The notes under the pieces: generated by a model
Database searches by the model: none
What the model was told of the DNA's origin: nothing
The model's input: only the letters and a program-made list of their open reading frames with translations
Source: Bog-532 sp963824545
GTDB lineage: Bacteria > Actinomycetota > Actinomycetes > Streptosporangiales > Streptosporangiaceae
Direction of reading: 5' to 3'
Assembly: GCA_963824545.1 (NCBI GenBank)
Contig: CAWGPP010000006.1
Coordinates: 124,001 to 188,000 of the forward strand
DNA length: 64,000 nucleotides
Translations under genes and position numbers: made by a program
Part shown: positions 57,911 through 64,000 of the stretch, one piece after another
How the letters are laid out: each line of letters opens with the position of its first letter
How positions within the stretch are numbered: position 1 is the stretch's first letter

Positions 57911-59341
57911 GTGATCAGGTTCAGCGCTTCCCTGGTGGTCATCGCGATGGGGTTGCTGGTCGCGGGAGGCGTCACCAGCAAGCTGCTGCTCGTGTACGCC
58001 GCGATCGCGCTCAGCGCGGTCGCGCTGATTTTTCTCGTCATCGGCGCCATCCTCAACCGGGGCGAGTTCCGCGCCCAGCCGTCCGGCGAGCCCGTGCAGC
58101 ACCGGGACGCCGAGCCCGAGCCTGCCGCCCTCGTAGGCACGGCCCCGACCGTCAACCCGGCTACGAGCCCGGCTTCGCTGGCCGGCCAGGCCCGGGCCGC
58201 GGCCGCTGACGCGGCCACGGACACGGCGCCGGACACGGCGCCGGTCGGGGGCGCCGGAAAACCACCCTGGCCCGATTCACCTCCGCCCGCCGTCCGGCTC
58301 CGCCCAGACGTTCCCGATGAGCAGTGGCCAGGCAAGCCGTTGCCGGACGAATTCCACCCGCACGCACCCTGGCTGGTTCAGCGGTCGGCCCCCCCGGTGC
58401 CGGCGAACTTTGACTGGCTCACCCCGGCGAAACCGGGGAAGTCCGGTGCCACGGAAGCCGGTGTGCCGAACCGCCCACGGGAACAGCCTTCCACCGGGGC
58501 GGTCTCGCCACCGCCGCCCGAGGCACCCGCCGGGGCGACGGCCGAGGTGCCCGCCGGGGCGACGGCCGAGGTGCCCGCCGGGGCGACGGCCGAGGTGCCC
58601 GCCGGGGCGACGGCCGAGGTGCCCGCCGGGGCGACGGCCGAGGTGCCCGCCGGGGCGACGGCCGAGGTGCCCGCCGGGGCGACGGCCGAGGTGCCCGCCG
58701 GGGCGACGGCCGAGGTGCCCGCCGGGGCGACGGCCGAGGTGCCCGCCGGGGCGACGGCCGAGGTGCCCGCCGGGGCGACCAAATCGCCGCTCGCCGACGC
58801 GGTGAAGGCGCCGCTGGCGGACGCGATCAGAGAACTGCGGGCCAAGACGTCAGAAAAACCCCGCGCCGCGGCGCCCGGGTCGGCCCCGCCCGATGCCCCC
58901 GCGGCCCCGACGCAGCAACTGGCCGCTGCCCAGCCGACCGAGCCCGAGCCTCCCAAAGCCGAGCCCGCCAAGTCTGAGGCCGCCGCGTCTGATGCCGCCG
59001 CGCCTGAGCCCCCCGCGTATGCGTCCGCCGACGCCGATGCGGGGTCCGCAGCGGCCGTGCCCGCCGAATCGCGGCCCGCTGCGCCGGAGCCCGGGGAATC
59101 CGGGGCCGGGGAATCCGGAGCTTCGGAGCACGAACCCGGGGAGCCCGTCAGCGCGGCCGCGAAGCCGGCCGGCCAGGCGGTCACCGTGGTCCCTGGCGTG
59201 CCGCGTTACCACCGGAGCAACTGCATTCTCATCCGGTTCATGGGCGACAACGACCTGCAGAAGATGCCGGTCGAGGCGGCGCGGGAGGCCGGGTGCTCGC
59301 CGTGCCGCGCCTGCCAGCCGGACGGCGAGGGCGACGGCTGA
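57911..59341 (+). CDS. Membrane protein with octapeptide repeats and a conserved Cys-rich C-terminal domain
   Basis: 476 residues, name unknown. Two N-terminal transmembrane helices (about 6-24 and 28-48: LVVIAMGLLVAGGVTS, LSAVALIFLVIGAIL) are followed by a disordered Pro/Ala region. PAGATAEV then occurs ten times with a partial eleventh (about 206-290), followed by an Ala/Pro/Glu-rich stretch. The compact C-terminal domain of about 50 residues (VTVVPGVPRYHRSNCILIRF, LQKMPVEAAREAGCSPCRAC) has four Cys and one or two His positioned like a small metal site. The GTG at 57911 is chosen over GTG 57842 because GGGAGA lies upstream and the helix starts at once. It is located just after the divIVA terminator. 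A membrane-tethered sensor or scaffold is conceivable but not shown. Confidence 0.75.
   Translation: MIRFSASLVVIAMGLLVAGGVTSKLLLVYAAIALSAVALIFLVIGAILNRGEFRAQPSGEPVQHRDAEPEPAALVGTAPTVNPATSPASLAGQARAAAADAATDTAPDTAPVGGAGKPPWPDSPPPAVRLRPDVPDEQWPGKPLPDEFHPHAPWLVQRSAPPVPANFDWLTPAKPGKSGATEAGVPNRPREQPSTGAVSPPPPEAPAGATAEVPAGATAEVPAGATAEVPAGATAEVPAGATAEVPAGATAEVPAGATAEVPAGATAEVPAGATAEVPAGATAEVPAGATKSPLADAVKAPLADAIRELRAKTSEKPRAAAPGSAPPDAPAAPTQQLAAAQPTEPEPPKAEPAKSEAAASDAAAPEPPAYASADADAGSAAAVPAESRPAAPEPGESGAGESGASEHEPGEPVSAAAKPAGQAVTVVPGVPRYHRSNCILIRFMGDNDLQKMPVEAAREAGCSPCRACQPDGEGDG
58526..58780. repeat. 24-bp perfect tandem repeat, ten copies plus a partial
   Basis: Units of 24 bases containing CCCGCCGGGGCGACGGCC begin at 58526 and recur every 24 bases to 58742, with a partial copy from 58766. 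All ten full copies are identical, encoding PAGATAEV. Perfect identity over 240 bases implies very recent expansion or ongoing homogenisation, and copy number in the assembly should be treated as approximate. Confidence 0.96.
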
Positions 59342-59940
59342 CGCGCCCGCGACGGACCGGCCGCGTACGTCAGGGCTTGCATGCCTGGCTGGGCCGGATC
59401 CCCGGGTTGTTCCCGCGCTTGCAAGCCTGAGTGGCCGGGACAAGGTTGCCGCCGTCTGGCCGGTCGGGGTGGGTGCCGGCGGCGATGTATCAGCCGCCAT
59501 GGCCGGGTGATACCGCATCCAGGGGCGCGTGGGGTAGCCACGCGCGGCGCGGGCGGGGGGTCTACGCAGATGTGAGCAGTGAACCGGGCCGGGAGCCCGG
59601 CCCGCGCCGCAGGCCCACGGGGGCCTGTTCCGCGTGGTGGGCAGGACTGATCATGGCTCTGCCACGGTCGAGGAGGGTCCGCGGAACGTGCTCACTGGCA
59701 GGGTAGATCGTTTCGGGTCACCCACTAAGGGGTGATGACCTGTGCGAGCTCCCGGATGCAGGATGAACCCCGGACTCCAAGCCGTGGAAGGGGGCGTTCG
59801 GCCATTAACAAACCGTCCGGCACGCCCGGCACAGGCACCGGCGTTTCCCGCGTCGAACGCCCGCACCCGGCCGGAGATGTCCTCAATGCTGCCCGCTGCG
59901 GAGAAGGACCCTCAGCTCTTTGGGAAGGGATCACACTGCC
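59342..59940. other. Gene-free interval
   Basis: About 600 bases with no coding character. Two similar blocks, GCTTGCATGCCTGGCTGGGC (from 59375) and GCTTGCAAGCCTGAGTGGCC (from 59418), form an imperfect direct repeat with a 43-base offset; each contains a short inverted core (TTGCAWG). No promoter is convincing. It leads into the decayed GH15 gene. Confidence 0.5.
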
Positions 59941-61258
59941 ATGGATGACTACCCGCTCATTGCCGACCACGGCCTCATCGGCGATCTCCAAACCTCGGCA
60001 CTTGTCGCCACCGATGGGTCGATCGACTGGTTCTGCGCGCCGCGGTTCGACTCGCCCAGCATTTTCGGAGCCCTGCTGGACCACCAGGGCGGTGGTCATT
60101 TCCGGGTGCGGCCGACCGTGGAGGTCTTCAGCAGCAAACAGCTGTACTTCCCGGACACCGCGGTCCTGGTCACGCGTTTCATGACCGAGGCTGGGGTGGG
60201 GGAGCTCGTCGACTTCATGCCGGTCACCAGCGGCGGGATCGCCACGACGACGCACCGGCTGGTCCGCATGCTCAGGTGTGTGCGGGGCCAGATGACGTTC
60301 GCGGTCGACATCGCACCGCGGTTCGACTACGGTCGTGAGTCCCACGAGGCACATCTGGCCGACGACGGCATCGGCTGATCCAGGGCAGGCAGACGTCGAT
60401 GACGGTCAACCAGACAAGGACCCAGAGGACGAGCGGCTGGGTCGCTTCCAGGTCGATGAGCAGGGCGACATCCGCGCCGAGGGCACCATCACTGGCCGGC
60501 CGTGATGCGTAGGAGCGTGCTGGAGACAGGCACGGCCGGCTCGATGCGGCAGGTGCAGGGTGGCCGAGGCCTGGCGGCTCTTCGACGAGACGGTGCGCTT
60601 CTGGCGAGCCCTGGCTGGCGCAGTCGACGTACACCGGGCGCTGACAGCGAGGCGCTGACCGGTCCGCAATCACGCTGAAGCGTAGACCTACGCACCCCGC
60701 GGCGGGCACGTGCGCAACGCAGTCCGCTGGCGCTGCTCTTGCCGGTCGGCGGCACGGAACTGGGACAACGGCGACATCTGGGTCCGTGACGCGTTCTGGG
60801 TGTACGCTCTGCTCGTCCTGGGCTTCACGGAGGAGGCCGCGGCGGTTCGGCGCGGGTGGTGCGCGGCGGCGGCGACGAAAGGGTCGGCGGCGGTCGGTGG
60901 CCCGCTGAAGCTTCATGTACCGCATCGACAGCGTCCAGCGACCTGGCCGAGGCGCTGCTCGGAGCACTGGGACGGCTCCCGGGGCTCGAGCCCGGTCCGT
61001 ATCGGGCACGGGGCGGCGGACCAGCTGCAGCTCGCCGTCTACGGTGAGGCGCTCGACAGCATCTACTTCATGGACCGACCGCGGCTGCAGGCCGGTCACG
61101 AGGGGGGCTCAGAATCTGCGACCTGCTGGACTGGGTCGCCGACGAATTGGGCCCAGCCCGAGGAGGGGATCTGGGAGACCCGCGGCGGTCGGCCGGACTT
61201 CACCTACGGCCGGCTGATGAACTGGGTCGCCGTGAACCGCGGCGCCCGCCTGGCGACT
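59941..61258 (+). pseudogene. Decayed GH15-family glycosidase (trehalase/glucoamylase-like)
   Basis: The ATG at 59941 opens a good GH15 N-terminus (MDDYPLIADHGLIGDLQTSA, ATDGSIDWFCAPRFDSPSIF, TRFMTEAGVGELVDFMP) that stops after about 145 codons at 60378. Further fragments follow in other frames: LFDETVRFWRA near 60580, WLAQSTYTGR near 60608, SAITLKR near 60670, NWDNGDIWVRDAFWVYALLVLGF near 60758, then SSPVRIGHGAADQLQLAVYG near 60990 and EEGIWETRGG and DFTYGRLMNWVAVNRG near 61160-61245. Several frameshifts, stops and missing blocks are needed to align a normal gene of about 600 codons, and the C-terminal catalytic part is gone. It is a clear, old pseudogene. Confidence 0.88.
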
Positions 61259-61670
61259 TCAGCCACGGCCAGGCCCGGAACAGGCGCGGATTGCGCTGGG
61301 GGGGCGAACTGCCAGATGTCCACCCACTTCGCATGATCGTAGTAATCTGATCTGGTCCTGGGGCCAGCCAGGCCCGCGGCGCCAGCAGTGCCAGCGCTGC
61401 CACCGGCGTCGCTGCGGGACAAAAGCCCCCGGCGATGCCCAGACGATGACGGCGGTCGATCCCAGCCACGTTGCGACCCCCAGGTCGCTTGTCAATCCGG
61501 TGGGCGGCCAGCCATGGTACGTGCGGGTCGTGCCCGGCCGTCCCTCGTGGCCTACGCCACGTCGCGGGCATCGCCCGACGGTGCGCGGCCCCCGCCGGCA
61601 CCGTGGCCGTCAGCCGGAGCCTCCGGGGAGTCCCGGGGAGCAACACGCCGGGAGCCTGCGGCTGGTTCGG
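61259..61670. other. Gene-free interval after the GH15 remnant
   Basis: About 410 bases; the first part may still be degenerate GH15 sequence. No reading frame on either strand has recognisable domains or good codon character, and no structured element stands out. Confidence 0.45.
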
Positions 61671-62239
61671 TCATGCCGGTGCGCCGATGCCGGCCTCGGC
61701 AGCGCCGGGAGACTGCCTCAATCCGGTCCGCAGGATATCGATGCTGAGGAGCAGGATCCATGCGGGGAACAGCAGCTCCACCCAGGCGGTCAGGCCCACG
61801 CTGACCAGCAGGACGACGGCGACGGCGAATCCGAGCAGCCCGATCCATCTGGGAACCACCTTTGCCCGCAGCGTAATGGTTGCCGTGCTCATGGTGAACA
61901 CCGCGGCCATCCGCATCGCGTACACGTGCAGCAGGAGCCCCGTGACTTGGCGGCCGCCGCCAGCGTGTCCGGGCCGGGGGCCGCCGATCCCGCGGCCGCC
62001 TCCGCGATCAGCCCGCCGGCGAAGGCGGCCGCGGCGAACAGCATGGCGACGAACAGCAGCCCGCTGCCGAGGAACACCGAGGCGAAGAACCGGTCCTCGC
62101 GCTGCCCTATCCGGTCGCGCACCACCCCGATGAACCACAAGAAGGCGATGCCGGCGAAGGGCACCAGGTTCAGCGCGATGACGACGGCGCGGCGGCGGGC
62201 CGGATCGGTACCTGCGCCGGTTGCGAGTGGCCGGGCCAT
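61671..62239 (-). pseudogene. Polytopic membrane protein, single-base frameshift
   Basis: The ATG at 62239 starts a protein with hydrophobic segments (AVVIALNLVPFAGIAFLWFI, FVAMLFAAAAFAGGLIA) and the motif VRDRIGQREDRFFASVF. Near 61950 the frame breaks at GCGGCCGCC; the next frame continues naturally with RQVTGLLLHVYAMRMAAVFT, a TITLRAKVVPRWIG linker and two more helices (LLGFAVAVVLLVSVGLTAWV, ELLFPAWILLLSIDILR) to a stop at 61671. Restoring one base gives about 188 residues with four transmembrane helices. Function unknown. It is possibly linked to the similar-sized membrane gene upstream at 62459-63124. Confidence 0.75.
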
Positions 62240-62458
62240 GCCGAGACGGGATGAGAAGAGGCAGGCCGAGCAGCCGCCGCGGTCCGGTGATGGTCTGGCC
62301 AGCGGCTCTCCTGTCCCGGGATCTCACAGGCGATCTGGGCGGTCCGCCCATCGTCACCGCTCCTGTTCCCCGTTGCCGTCGCCGCAGGACCACGGCGGCA
62401 GCTCTGGAGATGCCGAGGGCGCGTCCGGCGGGCGGCCAGATGATCAGCGCGGACAGTG

Positions 62459-63124
62459 TTACCGCAGGATATTCACTGCCCGGGCGACCACCAGGATCCC
62501 CACGGCAACCGAGATCATCGCCTCGGCCATCATCATGAGCTTCGCCCAGGGCTTGACCGCCGAGACGTCGGTCGGGCTGAACGCCATCGCGGTGTTCACG
62601 GAAAGGTGCAGGTAATCCACGAACGTCGGGCACCAGCCCTTGCGGACGTGTTCTGGATTCAGCATCTCGGGGAACAGGAATGCCGGGCCGGCGGTGGACC
62701 CGAGCGCGCGGGCGGCCGCGCCGCCGCGATCCAGATCCCAGTACCACAGCCCGAAAGCGATCACGTTCGTCAGCCAGATCACCCCGCCGGCTGCCAGCAG
62801 CGTCCGCGCTTGCTGGGTGAAAGGCTCCGCGAACAAGATCCCGTACACCAGCCGCACCGTCGAGCCGCCGTTGGCGATCGTGATCAGTGCGATCGGCAGC
62901 ACGGTCAGGACACGCCACCAGGTCGCCCGCCGGTCGATCGGCCCACGGTCGGCCAGGATGCCCACTATGACCAGCCCGAGCAGGACCGCAAAGAGCACTG
63001 GGCCGGCGTCGTTAAGCCTGAGCTGCGGAGGTAGGGTAATCCTCAGCACCCCGGTGAGCAGGACCGCGGCAGCCGTTGGCCAGCGGCGCTCGCCGACGCG
63101 GATCCGCCTGGTCGCCACCGGCAC
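62459..63124 (-). CDS. Polytopic membrane protein (ion-channel-like C-terminus)
   Basis: A 221-residue protein with six predicted transmembrane segments (about 16-30, 42-58, 68-90, 102-125, 165-180 and 196-215). The stretch DYLHLSVNTAMAFSPTDVSA followed by WAKLMMMAEAMISVAVGILV resembles the pore-loop and last helix of two-TM channel-like bacterial membrane proteins. No strict potassium-selectivity TVGYG is present. The GTG at 63124 has GGGGAGG six bases upstream. Such proteins are usually annotated only as hypothetical membrane proteins. Confidence 0.75.
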   Translation of the reverse strand: MPVATRRIRVGERRWPTAAAVLLTGVLRITLPPQLRLNDAGPVLFAVLLGLVIVGILADRGPIDRRATWWRVLTVLPIALITIANGGSTVRLVYGILFAEPFTQQARTLLAAGGVIWLTNVIAFGLWYWDLDRGGAAARALGSTAGPAFLFPEMLNPEHVRKGWCPTFVDYLHLSVNTAMAFSPTDVSAVKPWAKLMMMAEAMISVAVGILVVARAVNILR

Positions 63125-63619
63125 GATGCCCTCCCCATGCTGGGCTTACTAAGACGTACCTAAGCAGGCCGACTGGCACCGCAGCACCACTGGCCACCCC
63201 AGCGCGGGCTGATCACAGGTCTGCACGGCTGCCTCCTCTTCCGGCCAAGCTGCGCCTCCACGGCCTCATCGAGGTTTCCGTGGCGGCGGCAGCGGCCCCG
63301 GCGATGAGCTCGCCCCTGAGCCAGCGACGCCCGTGGGAACGGATCCACCCGGTTGCGGGGTAAAACGCCATCGGTCCCGCATAGGAGCTGATCGCCCCCC
63401 TCTCATCGGTCCACCTGGTCAATCCTGCCGTCGGCGCGCCAGGGATTCCTCTTCTGGGTGAGGGCATGAACGTTCCGGTGCTCGGCAGCGCCCGCCGGCC
63501 GCATGCCTATGAGGTTGCGAAAGATCGCGGCTCAACATGATCTCCGAACTGATACCACACGAGCTCGCCGGGCTCCGCGCGGTTGGGTCCCTGGCGGTGG
63601 TCTTCCCAGCCACGGCGTC
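63125..63619. other. Gene-free interval
   Basis: About 495 bases between two leftward genes. No frame shows coding character or known domains on either strand. The segment near 63145-63165 (TACTAAGACGTACCTAAG) is AT-richer and could belong to the promoter of the leftward membrane gene at 63124. No terminator-like hairpin for the gene ending at 63620 was identified. Confidence 0.45.
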
Positions 63620-64000
63620 CTACCGGGCATGCGGGCTTGGCTCCCCGCCAGGCCGGGCGGGGACGGGCACGGCCGGTGGCTGGGCGCGGAAGGAGGCGAG
63701 CTGCCGTAGCCGCGGCCATTGCAGGGCCGCCTTGGGGGCGGGGACGCCGGGCCGTTGCCTGGGTACGATCACCCGGAGCACGCGGGGCTGGATGGTGCAC
63801 CGGACCGGCGCGGGCAGCAAGATGGTCTCGCCGTCGATGCCGACCGGGATCTCGGACGCGTCGGCGTCGACGGTGACCTCCCCGGCGGTCAGGACGCTGA
63901 GTCCGGGGCCGTGCCCGCGGCGGATCAGCCCGATGGCCTGCCGGGCGCTGTCCACCTGGACGGCGACCACGCCGAGGGTGCCGGCATCCAGCCGGGCGCG
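63620..64000 (-). CDS. Diacylglycerol/lipid kinase-like protein, C-terminal part (runs off the window)
   Basis: The reading frame enters from the right edge (ARLDAGTLGVVAVQVDSARQ) and ends at 63620. The block EIPVGIDGETILLPAPVRCT followed by IQPRVLRVIVPRQRPG matches the last beta-sandwich of DAGK-catalytic-domain proteins (DgkB/YegS/LCB5 type), where the D-G-E motif sits near the C-terminus. About 30 residues of Pro/Arg-rich tail follow. The nucleotide-binding N-terminal part lies outside the window, so enzymatic competence cannot be judged. Confidence 0.65.
   Translation of the reverse strand, partial: RARLDAGTLGVVAVQVDSARQAIGLIRRGHGPGLSVLTAGEVTVDADASEIPVGIDGETILLPAPVRCTIQPRVLRVIVPRQRPGVPAPKAALQWPRLRQLASFRAQPPAVPVPARPGGEPSPHAR

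Noticed and set aside
58378..59184. Leftward 268-codon Ala/Gly/Ser frame over the 24-bp array
   Set aside because: Mirror translation of the PAGATAEV repeats; no start signal, no conserved ends.

Overview
This is a very GC-rich chromosomal segment from an actinobacterium. Evidence: G/C-ending codons throughout, the actinobacterial FtsZ/SepF/YggT/DivIVA (Wag31) run, a soluble transhydrogenase of the mycobacterial SthA type, an F420-type LLM oxidoreductase, and a MurE with the DNPR motif of meso-diaminopimelate-adding enzymes. It looks like a streptosporangial-type lineage, but the genus cannot be named from sequence alone. No rRNA, tRNA, CRISPR array, insertion sequence or prophage was found.

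Layout. 0-4 kb: fatty-acid desaturase, a deleted NAD-epimerase remnant, a HAD hydrolase and sth. 4.2-7.8 kb: an FMN riboswitch driving ribE-ribBA-ribH, then hisG. 7.9-13.3 kb: XdhC-type and MobA-type molybdo-enzyme maturation genes around a LysE exporter, then a DrrAB-type ABC exporter divergent from its TetR regulator across two palindromic operators. 13.3-18.1 kb: accessory region with Uma2, gene fragments, a VapBC toxin-antitoxin pair, aldose epimerase and DUF2877. 18.6-21.3 kb: an unrecognised two-gene unit containing a 726-residue tryptophan-repeat protein. 21.9-29.4 kb: a frameshifted sseB, prepilin peptidase, the aroC-aroK-aroB-aroK operon, an LLM oxidoreductase and a frameshifted Xaa-Pro peptidase. 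29.4-34 kb: efp, nusB, a membrane protein, a methyltransferase, dinB and DUF3040. 34-38.8 kb: moxR-DUF58-transglutaminase, reading left. 39.3-57.8 kb: the division and cell-wall (dcw) cluster mraZ-rsmH-ftsL-ftsI-murE-murF-mraY-ftsW-murG-murC-ftsQ-ftsZ-yggS-sepF-yggT-divIVA, closed by a strong terminator. 57.9-64 kb: a repeat-bearing membrane protein, a decayed GH15 glycosidase, two membrane genes (one frameshifted) and the end of a lipid-kinase-like gene.

How the genes work together. The dcw cluster makes lipid II (MurE, MurF, MraY, MurG, MurC), polymerises it at the septum (FtsW, FtsI) and organises division (FtsZ, SepF, FtsQ, FtsL, DivIVA). It is headed by a promoter overlapping four evenly spaced MraZ-type boxes. 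Its expected members murD (between mraY and ftsW) and pgeF (after ftsZ) are absent here.

Three window-wide patterns stand out. First, in-frame minisatellites sit inside several envelope or division proteins (FtsL, MurG, the W-repeat protein, the protein after DivIVA, SseB). Second, several otherwise healthy genes carry a single-base frameshift or lost stop in G/C-rich tracts; these may be real variation or assembly errors. Third, genuine gene remnants cluster at 1.5-1.9, 14-16 and 60-61.3 kb.
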